From: Chiua virens
Taxonomy: Eukaryota > Basidiomycota > Agaricomycetes > Boletales > Boletaceae
Length of the DNA stretch: 64,000 nucleotides
Assembly: GCA_019787685.1 (NCBI GenBank)
Contig: JAHNUO010000020.1
Span: forward strand, 372,001 to 436,000
Reading direction: 5' to 3'
The first letter of the stretch is position 1, and the number at the start of each line of letters is the position of its first letter. Positions 45,519 through 57,363 of this stretch are shown here, one piece after another. The notes beneath the pieces were generated by a model. It did no database searches and was not told the DNA's origin. It worked only from the letters and a program-made list of their open reading frames with translations. A program made the position numbers and the translations under genes.

Positions 45519-45886
45519 TGTTGGAATATGTATAAACTGTTCTGACCGTTCTGGGTAGTTCCCACGCTTCCGAGGCTTCCGCTTCCGGAAGTTCCGAGGT
45601 TCCTGTGCTCTGGAAGTACCGGAACGACTATAGACTTATTGTAGTACCTTAGGCACTACAATACAATTAGTTACAATCATCAATGCAGTACCATTACTCC
45701 TCACTACAGGTACAGCATAGCATTACAGTAGATATATAAACATGTTCTACTGTATATACAGAATAACAATCTTCTCTCTCTCCATCCTCCACAATATCGT
45801 CTTGAGCTTCACCATCAGGTAAGTCACCAGAGCAGTGACTCTGCCCTCGGGACAACCGGGTCCTTCGGAACTGGTCTGTTCTAACA
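45519..45886. mobile_element. Copia-type solo LTR (368 bp), target duplication CAATG
   Basis: Starts TGTTGGAATATG and ends GTTCTAACA, with CAATG on both sides (45,514-45,518 and 45,887-45,891). A TATATAAA box is near 45,733. The TGTTGG start and small size resemble the copia LTR at 23,828. No internal coding sequence is nearby, so it arose by LTR-LTR recombination. Confidence 0.85.
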
Positions 45887-45891
45887 CAATG

Positions 45892-46281
45892 CAGAGCCAT
45901 CAACATTATTTATGTCTTGTGGAATCATAGAAAATGCCAGATGAAACTCCCAGCGGCTTGGGAATTCGGGAAGCTGCATCACCTATTCCACAACAAAACC
46001 TATTTCCCAATGCAACCCCACCTTCGAAGAACAGGACTTACCAATATTCTTGGTGGAGATGTTCAGATGCGACTGTGAGAAGTAAAAACGTTCAGGCCAA
46101 GTAGAGCATAAACTAACCGTGTGTCAATCGACCAGTGACAAGCACAGAGCATTAACCTAGATGGTATGTAACATTTTAACAGTAAATAAAAAAAAACCAT
46201 ACTATGTAATCATTTGCCAGCATTGGGAACACATACTGTGAACCAACATGGCAGGCGACAGCAGCAGTATGGGGGTGCTGG
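45892..46281. other. Left flank of the KDZ element
   Basis: No gene recognised. The last bases GTGCTGG (46,275-46,281) recur at the right end of the element. Confidence 0.4.
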
Positions 46282-46432
46282 ACACCTCAGTCACCTACTT
46301 AAGGGTACCTCTTAGGTCCTTCTTTCTCTATCTTGGGTCTGACATAAGAGGCACTTATAGGGGGGGAATTTCCAACAGTAAGGGCAAAGTGAATGCCCAA
46401 GGGCATTTGTATGTCACTCAAGTGATCTTCCC
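46282..46432. repeat. Left terminal inverted repeat of the KDZ element (151 bp)
   Basis: Matches the reverse complement of 60,441-60,591 over its whole length with only a few substitutions, for example ACACCTCAG against ACACTTCAG and ATTTCCAAC against ATTCCCAAC. Confidence 0.93.
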
Positions 46433-46555
46433 AAAGCAATTCCCAAAGGATATTCCCAATATGGGGTGTCAGGGGTCCTCAGAGGCCTGCTTTACCATAA
46501 TTGTAATATAGAGTGCTGTGTAACCATAATTAATATCTATGTGCACATATAGAGT

Positions 46556-46868
46556 ACCCCCCCATTCCTCTAATTCTAGCACCATGAAGTTGTTTGCCTG
46601 ATTCATAACCCACCTGTTTGTGCAGATTGAGTACCCCCTTCTTCCTCCAATCCTAGCACTATGAAGTTATTTACCCGATTCATAACCCACCTGTGTGTGC
46701 AGATTGAGTACCCCCCTCTTCCTCCAATCCTAGCACTTTGAAGTTGTTTACCCAATTCATAACTCACCTGTTTGTGCAGATTGAGTACCCCCCTCTTCCT
46801 CCAATCCTAGCACTATGAAGTTGTTCACCCAATTCATAACCCACCTGTTTGTGCAGATTGAGTATCCT
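46556..46868. repeat. Left satellite A: about four 77-bp units
   Basis: Tandem copies of a unit with ATTGAGTACCCCC, CTCCAATCCTAGCACTATGA, AGTTGTTTACCC and CATAACCCACCTGTTTGTGC. The reverse complement of the same unit forms the right array (60,005-60,440). A 123-bp stretch with no match on the right (46,433-46,555) separates it from the left terminal repeat. Confidence 0.9.
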
Positions 46869-46879
46869 CCCTCATGACT

Positions 46880-47575
46880 ATGGGAATTCCCAATGAGTAT
46901 GGATGGTAGCCAGGGGAATTCCCCAAGCACTCTGGGAACTCCCCAAGTCCTCTGGGAGTTCCCATTGAGTATGGATGGTAGCTAGGGGAATTCCCTAGGT
47001 ACTCTGGGAAATCCCACTGGATATGGATGGTAGTCAGGGGAATTCCCTCAAGTGCTTTGGGAATTCCCTGTGAATATGGATGGTGGCTAGGGGAATTCCC
47101 ACAGGTACTCTGGGAATTCCCAGTGAGTATAGATGGTGGCTAGGGGAATTCCCTAAAGTACTCTGGGAATTCCCACTGAGTATAGATGGTGACTAGGGGA
47201 ATTCCCTAAAGTACTCTGGGAATTCCCACTGAGTATAGATGGTGACTAGGGGAATTCCCTAGCACTCTGGGAATTCCCAGTGTGTATAGATGGTGGCTAG
47301 GGGAATTCCCTAAAGTACTCTGGGAATTCCCACTGAGTATAGATGGTAGCTAGGGGAATTCTCCCAATACTCTGGGAATTCCCAGTGTGTATAGATGGTG
47401 GCTAGGGGAATTCCCTAAAGTACTCTGGGAATTCCCACTGAGTATAGATGGTGGCTAGGGTAATTCCCTAAAGTACTCTGGGAATTCCCACTGAGTATAG
47501 ATGGTAGCTAGGGGAATTCCCCCAATACTGTGGGAATTCCCACTGGGTATGGATGGTAGTCAGGGGAATTCCAAG
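46880..47575. repeat. Left satellite B: about 13 units of about 53 bp with GGGAATTCCC
   Basis: Tandem copies of CTCTGGGAATTCCCACTGAG followed by TATAGATGGTAGCTAGGGG and AATTCCCTAAAGTA. Each unit carries the 10-bp palindrome GGGAATTCCC plus a second GGGGAATTCCC. About five inverted, diverged copies lie at 59,780-59,995. Subterminal repeats like these often bind the transposase; that role is inferred. Confidence 0.9.
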
Positions 47576-47756
47576 ACACTGGATGGTGGCAATCACTGAT
47601 CACTTAACTCTCCTCACCACATATACAAAGTCATTATCTTGCATATAAAGTTGATACTTGCTTTCCTCAGTGGCTACCATTAGATCATTCACGAGGCAAC
47701 ACTATTCATGTAATCATTGATACTACAAGTAAAGTCTGAATGGTATGTACCATAGC

Positions 47757-50700
47757 TCAGTCATAGTAGGTATCATAGTAATGTCTAGCAGTATCTGACA
47801 AATCCTCATATTCATCAGCACTGCCCACTTCCACATATTGTGCATGAGATGAGCCTGCAACAGGAGAAACATCATGAAGAACATGAGTTCTCCTCTGGTA
47901 TGACGGTGAACGTGAATGACACATTCCCTGCAATGATCTGCCAACATGACGGCGAGGAGGTTCGTGACAAGGATAAACTCGGGATACCTCAGAACAGTAC
48001 TGAGCTGAACCCTGACCAACAGGACGTGATTCTTGATATCCATCTTGGTGGAAATTTCTGCATGTCAAACATGGTTACAACAGTGACAAATACAATCCTA
48101 TATTACAAAACAAACATACCCTGGATGAGTGGCTACCAAATTTGAGGTGGCACATGATGGCGAGGGATCTTGACCACATGAGCATTAGATTGTCTAAACA
48201 CTATGAGTCATGTCAAATTACTGAATGACTAGATAGCTTACAATTGCCGATATGCCCGCTGGGGATGCAATTCCTATGACACTTAATATTGAACAGATAA
48301 AATAAATATTACAAGGCATACTCACTTGGGGGTCTAGCCTTGCATGCTTTGGTCCAGTATGTTCCCCAAGGAACTGCCCCTCTTCATCACGAGGATGCTT
48401 GCGTGAGTTTAAGCTGGACTTCGAACGAGGTCCAGGTAGGGACTCTACATGATCATGATGAGGTTGCTTATCCTGGGCCTTTTTATGAGCTACAAAAGGA
48501 GTGTGTTCACGTGAAGAGAGTGATGGACTGGAGGAGTGGCTTGATGGTGCTTCAGGGGGAATGCTGACATCATGAGGAACATCCTGAAGGAACTTGCGGC
48601 ATTGTCTGAGGACACATGTTGCTTGTGATGCTGTATTAGTAACAAGTGGTATGTTGAACATTCTAGGATCACTGTTCTCCAACCAAGAGCACCATTCTAT
48701 AATACAGAAGGTAAGCAAGAAACCAAAGGACACAACTAAAACTCACCTGGTAACCATCTCCCAACCAACACCTCAACATCCAGAGTTTCCAGATGGTGCT
48801 GCTTGTTCTTCACTTTCATAAACCTTCTTTTACCCGCATTTGGTACAATGTGGCATGTATGGAGCCCCGGAATGTGTTTCTTGAGATAAGGTCCAACAAC
48901 AGCAATGAGTTCATCAATCATGGCATTGTGAGGTACCCATGAAGGAGGACTGGGAACACCAACAGGCCAGTTGGTAATGGTTAACTTATATCGATATAGG
49001 AGATCATTGAATGATTGCCACCGAACATTCTTGCCATCTGTACAACCAAACCCCTCTGTGGTGTGTGAGCATCATCATTAAAAGAATACAAGAAATTTAC
49101 TGATATTTTTGCCCATCATCACTGGCACAATATGCCGAAGCCAATCACAGAAACCCTCAGTTGTTCCACATTCAAATTTGTCATTGATGTTTGATATGTC
49201 ACGCACGTCCACATTGATATCAATGTTAGGGACAGGAATAGTCATAGCAGGATCAATCTCTTTATATCTGAATAATCCACAGTAAATGAAAAGGGTGGAA
49301 AAAGATGGTGGACGACACACTTGATCACAGTTGTGACATAATCCAACCACTTAGCCAGCTGTATTTCATGGGTGTTGATTAACTCCCAGGCGAAGGTAGA
49401 TTCCCCAAACCAACCAGCAGCATGGCATGCAGATGGGTCATGGCCTTTGTAAACCACCATACCAATGACTTCTACACCTTCTAGGCGACTCCAGCCAGAT
49501 GCCTGCATGAATGGCTGATAAGTGAATAAAGTACAACATTGAGGCTCAACACTCACTCCTTTTGCAAATTGCTCACGGGCTTCTGCAATCAGTGCAGCTA
49601 GATATTTTGCAGAGAGTTCCCCTTCTCTAACAATGGCGGTTCCATGTTCTCTTATGTCCTTCCACAACTCAGGATGTTCTTCTTCATCACCATGTGTTTC
49701 GTAGTGCTCTTTTTGTCAAGAGCGATAATCTTTGACACTCTCTGTCTGGGAGTCAATACTAGAAAGCTAATGAGAGCATTGCACTTACCATCCTTGGCAA
49801 TGGGGTGGCAGAATGCGTACCACTTTTGGTGAAGATTCCATCGCTGCTCAGCTCGGGTAGCAAGCTTCTTGAGACCCGCTTCCTCGAGGATCCACTGAAC
49901 AGGCTTGCCGTACTGCACTGCTAAGGCTTTGATATCCTTCATGACACTATCACCAAGTTCATGGGCTTTTCGACATGCCTCATCAGGTAAGGGGCCGGGA
50001 CGGTGAATCACTTTGCCCTTTGCCCCTAACATATTGGAACATTCATCCTCATCATTCAAATCATCGGGCTGATCAACCAGCTCAGCATGATTTGGGTCCT
50101 CATCATCTGATGCCGGAAAAATCAGTGGATCGTCATCTGGGGGTTGTGGTATATCGTAGTGTGGGGAACTTGGTTGGAGCCTGCAGCGATGGATAGTAGC
50201 CAATTTCTTCTTGAACTGCGAGACTCACAACGCAGTTTCACTTCACTCTGGTGCTTGTTGTAACTCGTCCTGATCTTCTGGCAGCCAATCAGCATCATCA
50301 TTGCTCAACTCATCTGTGAAGACTTTAAATAATTAAACAGGATTGAACGAGGTAGAACGTGCCATTTTGTTGCTGCACTTCCTGCAGCTCATCTGGTTTC
50401 CAGTCGTCGTCATCATCGTCGCCTGACCTATCTGCCAACATAGTAAATCACAGGGCCAGATTTGAATATGGTGGAACTTACCATGGTGGAGGTTGTTATC
50501 ATCTGTGTTGTCCACATTTTCGACGATGCAGTCATTCTGGGACTGATCTTTCAGAGCAGTACCTGTCATTTATATTTGATCAATATATCCTGGCATCTTG
50601 ATACGAAAGGGTTACCTTTTCTGCGCGTCCTTGCAGGCCGCTCATTCACTACCTTGGGATTGGTTGCATCGCAGTGGGGGTCATCTCCTTGCCCACTATC

Positions 50701-51006
50701 TTCATCAGGCTCCTGTTCTCCCTCGAGAAAGAGAGCTTGCGGTAAATCTTCCTTCATATGGTCATCCTGAAACCTTTCATCACCTCATCATGGCACAAAA
50801 CATCCGACCTTTTACCTGTGGAGTCGGTGACTTTTTTGGATGCCTAATCAATGATTTGGTCCGAGCATCGTTCCGCTGTAGATAGCACGAATTTAATACC
50901 AAACCTTCGTTAGGCATATGAAACGCACTGTCGGCTTAATGAACTTGTGAGCCAGTTTTGCATGACAGGTTGGTTGTCCAGTCAGAGGGGGTGATGTGGA
51001 TGGCAT
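47757..51006 (-). CDS. KDZ-element accessory gene A, multi-exon, unknown function
   Basis: Minus-strand spliced gene, start chosen at ATG 51,006 ('MPSTSPPLTGQPTCHAKLAH') because shared promoter motifs lie just upstream. Early exons are acidic ('LFLEGEQEPDEDSGQGDD', 'ADRSGDDDDDDWKPDELQEV'). A central block reads 'DIKALAVQYGKPVQWILEEA' and 'KWYAFCHPIAKDG' (50,200-49,790), then 'ELSAKYLAALIAEAREQFAK' (49,620) and 'WLDYVTTVIK'. Later exons read 'HTCHIVPNAGKRRFMKVKNK' (48,870) and a Ser/His-rich region (48,560-48,340). The tail is Gln/Ser/Tyr-rich (48,068-47,757, ending 'HYYDTYYD'). Similar acidic, HMG-like ORFs occur in mushroom transposons, but I know no function. Exon borders are approximate and some may be damaged. 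Confidence 0.5.
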
Positions 51007-51030
51007 CTCGGATAAGAAAATGAAGCCATT

Positions 51031-51106
51031 GTTGACAATGAAGTCACAGTGAAGAAAACCTTGACACGAAGTCTAAGGGAAAACGAACCAGACACGAAGT
51101 CACACT
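51031..51106 (-). promoter_or_regulatory. Triplicated GACTTCRTGTC motif upstream of gene A
   Basis: On the minus strand GACTTCGTGTC occurs at 51,063-51,073 and 51,091-51,101, and GACTTCATTGTC at 51,034-51,045, ending 28 bp before the chosen ATG. The same motif group precedes the KDZ transposase gene. Confidence 0.6.
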
Positions 51107-51239
51107 GAAATCAAAGGGAAAGCTGGGACATGGAATGGCTCCAAGTCATTGGAATATAAGCTCTTCACGATGAGACCCTGTTGGTAATCGATGGGGATAA
51201 CAAGGGCAGAATAAATGAAATCAAATCCTCCTAGATAAG

Positions 51240-52040
51240 CTTCAATGTAAAAACAACACCATAGTGACTTACCTAAATGATGGGACTATGAATAACCATG
51301 GTTGAGTTTTCAATGGCTTCAGAGGAGCCATTCTGGGCATAGTAATACAAACAATAGGCTACCTCATTTGGATCATTCAGTGCTCGCCAGCCATAAGAAG
51401 GCTTACCTACATAGTTACGAAGAATCGCTCTACAGCCATTAATTTCAGTCACAGGATCAATGGGCCTGAAACAGACAGCATGGGCTAGAATGTCACAAAA
51501 GCTGATGAATGATGAACTCACGAGACGAGACAGTGCAGGGCCACTCATTGATAAAATCCCTCCACTACTCATAGAACGCACGGACGCTAAGTGATCAAGA
51601 ACAGTATGAGTTAGGTTTAATGGAAATTGGTGGTCAATGAACTCACGATGGGCAGTAGAGGTCCGTTCTTTGATAAAGGATGCCCACTACTCATGAAAAC
51701 CATACTAGATGCACAAGAATGGCATCTGTTGCACTTAATCATCATCTGTGGGTTGAAGAAAACAATGAATGAACTCACCGAAGTGTAGGTAGTTGATTTG
51801 TGGTTAGAGGGTTGCGAGAACGAATGATTGTACCTGCTGGAAGACATGAAGAATTAGTGGGAGGAATAAGAAAGATGGAATGAAAAATGCGTACCAAACG
51901 TCGACGAGAGTTGCACGGGGGATTCAAGAGAGGTTCACCCTCGAAACGGTCTTCAACCCCGTTGGTGATACTTCCATAGACAGTGACACCGGGGTGACCA
52001 TAAGGACACAAAGTCCTAAGGGTGCTTCAGCTCAGAGACA
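51240..52040 (-). CDS. Microexon gene with duplicated exon-donor modules, unknown
   Basis: Minus-strand chain of short exons, several followed by the same donor GTGAGTTC: about 52,011-51,895, then about 51,830-51,777, 51,727-51,648, 51,588-51,521 and 51,465-51,290. Two consecutive exons are duplicates ('MSSGHPLSKNGPLLPI' and 'MSSGGILSMSGPALSRL'). The first exon reads 'PYGHPGVTVYGSITNGVEDR' in one frame and the last contains 'LNDPNEVAYCLYYYAQNGSS'. No domain is recognised and the frame through the exons is not certain. The conserved donors and exon duplication argue for a real spliced transcript. The start lies in the palindrome arm. Confidence 0.35.
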
Positions 52041-52096
52041 CATAGTCAACTGAGTGAAGATTGAAAGGCACGAAGCCAATCAAGATCTTGAGGAGA
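51765..52096. repeat. Palindrome, left arm (about 330 bp)
   Basis: Inverted copy of 52,312-52,649 at roughly 85 percent identity by eye, including the exon-like block, donor GTACGC, intron and second exon with GTGAGTTC. The two arms are separated by about 215 bp. Confidence 0.85.
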
Positions 52097-52311
52097 CGAG
52101 TCATGACACATGCTGATGGGGGTGGGAGGGAAACACTTTGTGTGTTAAACATGGACATTGTTCGTGGATGTGGGAAATGTTGACCACATTTGGAATGGTC
52201 CAATGGGGACATTGTGCGTGGACATGGGAAATGTTGACCACATTTGGAATTCCCCACGACTTTCGCTCTACCCTTTCACCGTTCAACGTTTCAACGTCAA
52301 GAACCACCTCT
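52097..52311. repeat. Palindrome spacer with 55-bp tandem duplication
   Basis: GGACATTGT, then TGGGAAATGTTGACCACATT and TGGAAT occur twice (from 52,151 and 52,206). The spacer sits between two mirror-image gene starts, where a bidirectional promoter would lie. Confidence 0.7.
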
Positions 52312-52649
52312 ACAAGACCTTTCAGGATTTTGATTGGCTTCATGCCTTTCAATCTTCACTCAGTTGACTATGCGTCTCTGAGCTGAAGCACCCTTAGGAC
52401 TTCATGTCCTTACGGTCACCCCGGTGTCACCGTCTACGGAAGTATCACCAATGGGGTTGAAGACCGTTTTGAGGGTGAACCTCTCTTGAATCCCATGCAA
52501 CTCTCGTCAATGTTTGGTACGCATTTTTCATTCCATCTTTCTTATTCCTCCCACTAATTCTTCACATCTTCCAGCAGGTACAATTGTTCGTTCTCGCAAC
52601 CCTCTAATCAAAAATCAACTACCTACGCTTCGGTGAGTTCATTCATTTG
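52312..52649. repeat. Palindrome, right arm (about 340 bp)
   Basis: Mirror of 51,765-52,096. It keeps GACTTCATGTC (52,398-52,408), the exon-like block ('PYGHPGVTVYGSITNGVEDR'), the intron and the donor GTGAGTTC (52,633). Beyond it the exon-donor segment is duplicated again about 90 bp on (52,722). Confidence 0.85.
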
Positions 52650-52898
52650 TTAAATGTGTTTGCTTCCTCACAATCAATTCCAATGTCAGGCATATTTACA
52701 TTCACAACCACCTACACTTTGGTGAGTTCGTTCACTGTTAAATGTATTCGCTTCTTACAATCAATTTTAATGTCGGGCAAGTTTATCTCCTATCCCTGCA
52801 TGCTAGACATTTAAGAAAGTGCATAGATTGTCATCCATTGCCAGTACACAGCTGATCGTTCTGTTCGTCAACAACTAATCAATATCTCATGTTAGATC

Positions 52899-54920
52899 AT
52901 GTTTCCTCGTCACAAATTCAAGCCCTATCATAGACCGGGTCAAGGTAAGCGCTTTATTACTAGGAAGGCAAAATAGTCGAACTGGATTCTTCTCAAGAAC
53001 ACATTCACGAGTTTGACGCCAATGTCCTCACATATTGTGACCCGTATGTCATAACCTCACTGAACGCGACCTGGATTCCCAAACCCCACTGCTTTGAGAA
53101 TGAAGAACTGCAAGCTTGTGCCAATGGACACTTCAGTTATCAAGATTGCTTCCAGTGGCCACAGGCATATAGCAAGGATTTTGAATACGTGATTTGCATT
53201 CCCAACATGCAGACAGTCGTGGAGACCGCCGATGACCCATCCAAGATACATTATGAGTGCTGGACACCCACTGAAGCAGATTTCGAGTTAATCGATCCAG
53301 AATCACCCTTTCACATAGGCAAGCTCAGCCGCAATGCTTACTATCACTTACATCGCCTCTACCTCCTCGCATGACCAGTTGTCGAAGAATGGAAGGCCAA
53401 TCGGGAGGGAAAGAAAGATATCGTCACAGGAATGATTCTTCATGCCCGACATCTTCTCAACATCCTCAAGCATCACCCTCTTACCTTCCTCGATGTCATC
53501 CTCACCTATCCTGACTTTCCCAAACCTACTGACCCCATCTTGATGGGCTGCTTTACAAAAGACCTCACCACTTGTGAGAGGCTTTACCGTGCTGGCATGC
53601 CAGTTTGGCTTGTTCAGTCTCCAGAGTTTGTTCCCCCAGATATCAACATTGTCAACATTGTCGCCATCACCCGCCCCAACCATATCATCCAGAAGAATTT
53701 TGTACACAACGGTGTTGTCACCATTTTACCCACTCTTCATCGGGGACCTGGAGGCACCGAATGCCATTTCAACACTCAAAGCACCTACCATGCCTCAGTC
53801 ATCAATTCTCCCTCTTCCGTCGCTCCCAATGTTGCTCCTCAAGCAAACCAAGCCGCCTCTTCCTTGCAAGGGGCGTCAGGTGGGCATGTACAAGCCAACA
53901 GGCAAAATAATGCATGCAACCATGCCCAGCGGCAAGTGTATTTGGCGTCCAGTATGTTCTGACCTCACTGTAACCAAAGTTTATTCTAATATATATTTCA
54001 ACCTTCAATAGCAGCACACAAAAAGGCACATAACCTGAAGAGTGGTCGAGATAAGTGGGCAGAGATTGACGCCACTAATATGCCACTTTCTTTCCCTCAA
54101 TGGGTTTGATAGGGATCCTGCTAGAGTCAAAAAAGGTGTCATGGATACCAGGTATCGATTCCCTGAACCTGTGCTGCTCATCACACCAGCATCACCTCAG
54201 AGGCAGAAATTATTCTGCGCCAATTGGCTTGCTGCACGACCCATTTGGATTAGTTACATTGACCACAACCCCCCAAGTCCACTTCCTGTCCCTCAAACCT
54301 GGCAGGACTTTTTAAACTCGATCCCAACAGATCTTGCCACCAACAATGCAATGACCTGATTAGCTCAGGAGAAAATGGCCGTGAAGACTCTGTTTGGGGA
54401 CATTCTCGTTCACACTCAAGGGGAGACATGGGCTGGGAAGAACTCTGTGCTATGGCGAAACCAGTGTATCGCCATTTCAACACTTGAGGACCCGCCTGCC
54501 CACCTAATTCGGTCAATCTTGTGGGAGATATACGAGCTGAGCTTCCGGTATGAGCTATTGGCACTGGATCGTGCAATGGTTCCGAAGATCTGGGAAGAGG
54601 CACCTGAAGAAAGGACCAAATTGCTACACAGCATCTTTCCAGGAGAATCAGGACTTGTGATGTGGGAGGACGATATGCCAACAACCGAGCAAGGAATGTG
54701 GGGTTCAGCAGACATCGCATATCCATTCCTGGAGAGCTGGCGGATGCTTCTGTCTTCCTGGCCTGAGTCACCTTCTCGTTTGCACTCGCCTATCGCCAAG
54801 GAGTCGTTTTCCTCTGTTCTACAATTTGGTGTTCTGTCAAGTGCATGCATGTTTTACACGCAAACCTTCTTCAACTACTTTGGGCGCCCTCCAATTGTCT
54901 CTCACCGTGTCCCTGCATGA
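52899..54920 (+). pseudogene. KDZ-element accessory gene B, unknown function
   Basis: Starts 'MFPRHKFKPYHRPGQGKRF'; a one-base loss near 52,973 shifts to 'IVELDSSQEHIHEFDANVL'. Then come 'YVICIPNMQTVVETADDP', 'PILMGCFTKDLTTCERLYRA' and 'GMPVWLVQSPEFVPPD' (53,540-53,640), an intron (53,953-54,011), 'WAEIDATNMPLSFPQWV', 'MDTRYRFPEPVLLITPASPQ', 'WLAARPIWISYIDHNPPSPL' and a C-terminus ending 'YFGRPPIVSHRVPA'. I recall the same large protein recurring in agaricomycete genomes, but it has no recognised catalytic motif. TGA at 53,372 and 54,357 stand where Arg fits ('LLA|PVVEEW', 'NAMT|LAQEK'). About 20 residues are missing near 54,108. It is therefore a broken copy of a conserved gene. Confidence 0.65.
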
Positions 54921-55054
54921 TGCCTACTGTGGCTAGGATAGAAATATCTCGTTTATATCAATGTTGCTACATTTGTGCTTCCCTTCTTCTTTTATCGTTA
55001 CATGTTTTATATGAATATATGTAATCTATTTCATTTCCACATATTACTGCATGA

Positions 55055-55216
55055 TGCTGACACGCTGCTGCTGACTTTCGTTGACCCAGTTTCCCAGCAC
55101 CCAAGCACACTTTGTCTGTTGTGATCCTTCCTCTCCCTGCTGACACGCTGCTGCTGACTTTTGTTGATCCAGTTTCCCAGCACCCGAAAAGACTTCGCTC
55201 GTCGTGATACTTCCTC
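55055..55216. repeat. 83-bp tandem duplication upstream of the KDZ gene
   Basis: The block starting TGCTGACACGCTGCTGCTGA occurs at 55,055 and 55,138, including TTTCCCAGCACCC and TTCCTCTCC. It lies between gene B and the KDZ start and is probably promoter sequence. Confidence 0.85.
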
Positions 55217-55236
55217 TCCTTTCCTTACTCATTTGG

Positions 55237-55323
55237 GACTACATGTCTCCTTGTGTTGACTTCATGTCAAACACGCCTTTCTCCATCGACTTCGGGTCTT
55301 TGTGCTTTCTCTGACTTCGTGTC
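55237..55323 (+). promoter_or_regulatory. GACTTCRTGTC motif cluster upstream of the KDZ gene
   Basis: GACTTCATGTC (55,258), GACTTCGGGTC (55,288), GACTTCGTGTC (55,313) and a weaker GACTACATGTC (55,237) precede the ATG at 55,360. The same motif lies before gene A and within both palindrome arms. Confidence 0.65.
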
Positions 55324-56730
55324 AGGCTAGCTTCTGTTTCATTTCCTGTCCATTCTTCTATGGCCGTGCATCGCCCTCGCCTGTGTGTTTCTCGCTCATC
55401 GTCTCCAACAAAATCAGCTCGTGTTAGTAACCCAACTATTGACACTGAAGCACCAGAGAGCAGTCCTATTACAGCCAGAGCATCGTCCATTCCATCCACC
55501 ATTTGTCAGTTGCGACTTCTGCCAACATCTCGCGTGTGTGGTTCCAACCTTGGTTATCTTTGTCGCCCTCCACCGTATCTTGTACTACCTGGTTGTCAAC
55601 ACCTTTCACAAGGTTATTTAGTCGACAATCACCCAAGCTCTCCCACTTGTGATCCTGCTGTTCACATATCACCAGAGGATGGGGATGCGTTTGTTGATAC
55701 CATCCAAATTTTCGGCAACCCTCCAGTTGTCTATACTTCCGCATCTCAGAAACGACAGAATCAACATCGTCGGTGGTCCCAAGTTGTTATCCCAGCCCTT
55801 CTGGAGCCCTACATGCAGTATCTCCGCATCACTAAGTCGCTCTCCACATTAGCAAATGTGGATGCCATCAATCTTCCTTTGTGTGGGAGTTCTTGTATTC
55901 CGAGGTGATTAGTGGTCACTTGCCTTTATTTTGATCGTGAGTCACTTGGCAGTATGTTATTATGCTAGCTAATGTTCATATAGGCCTTGAAACTGTTACG
56001 TTGTCCATTTGCCCTTGTCTTCCAGCACCCCTACAACTGGTCACCATTGGCCTTCTTGGTTGTGCACCAGTGTTGCCTTCCCTTGCTGTTGACTTCTGTG
56101 TTTTGGAGCTGGTAAAGGCTTTATTTGTCCGCACGTCACCCAATATGTCTGGTTGGACTGAGGCATTGGAAGCCTTTCTGAATGACAGAGGATATAAGCT
56201 GGTGACAGAGGTCAGTTATTTCCTCACTGGATGCCACAATTTGACTTTTTTGGCCAGGGTAATCTCAGGCGATGATTCAGCCTAGCATATCATTGGTACT
56301 TTGTCCTGACCACTTTGGTTGCTGAACATGTGACCGACCTTGTCTCTGCTCAAACACCTGTTGTGGATGATAGTGATGTGCATATGTCAGACAGCGAACA
56401 TACAGAACCCAGCACATTCCTCCGGTCACACTGTCCATTGTGTTTCGGAGGGAAGGATTGGAGACGTGATTGTGATGCAAATCAGTATGTTTCTATTTCT
56501 CCAGGAAAATACATCATGTTCACAAGTTTGTAGCATTGACCTCATTGTATGCATTGATGCATGCTTCACTCAGAAATGCTCATGCAACGCTCATAATGAT
56601 TCGATCGAGGATCCTCCTAATCCTACACAAACTATCTTTATATCTGAGTCTGATACCAAAGCAATGGAAGCATACGTGGAGGAATGTCAACATGCCAATG
56701 GTCATCGGAAGAGAACATGCATGCTGGCTG

Positions 56731-57363
56731 TGAAACAACCAAACCTTTACAGGCTTAAGTTATTTGCTGGAAGGACAATGAAAGCGAGTCTGTGTGACTA
56801 GAGAGGCTTGGGGAAACTCCAGAAGGACAAGACTGGGTCCTTCAGTGAGTTGGGAATGTCCCTTTTATACTATTCTACTGTTTGTACAAGTGTAAGGTAA
56901 ATCTACAGATATGCTATGCTATGGGACAAGGGTTTGAATGGGTATAGGGTATATGGATCTAGAATACATAGCCATAGAATGTAATTGCATCATAGACATG
57001 AGAAGGAATGGATATGAGGGTAGGCATGAGGTGAGGTAGGCATGAGGTGAGCATGTGTAGAATGGAATGACATACTATGAGTCTAGAGGGTGTCTGAGGG
57101 CTTGTATGGTCTAGGCTGGTCAAGGGTTAGTGGTTCTAGACCATAGCAAGGCATGGGTCAATGTATTTCAATCATATATCACTTTGTATTTGCTAAGTGT
57201 TCAGTTCCGGAGTTTCCGAGAGCGTGGGAATTTCGGAAACTCCGGAAACTCGGAAACTCGGAAGGAATGGAATGCTTATAGCAAGCTCAAATGCAAAGGG
57301 AAAAATATGGAAAAATAGGCAAAAAATAGAGGGATTAGGATAGTATATTGTGTGATTGTAACA
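56731..57363. mobile_element. Solo LTR (633 bp), target duplication GGCTG
   Basis: Starts TGAAACAACC and ends GTGTGATTGTAACA, with GGCTG on both sides (56,726-56,730 and 57,364-57,368). It lies in a KDZ exon. Removing it and one GGCTG joins 'RTCMLA' to 'AEEDRYENGMKVPTSVL' in frame. Same family as 27,710-28,350. Confidence 0.88.

Noticed and set aside
46248..46511. Open frame of 87 codons over the left KDZ end
   Set aside because: It lies almost wholly in the terminal inverted repeat and has no protein resemblance.
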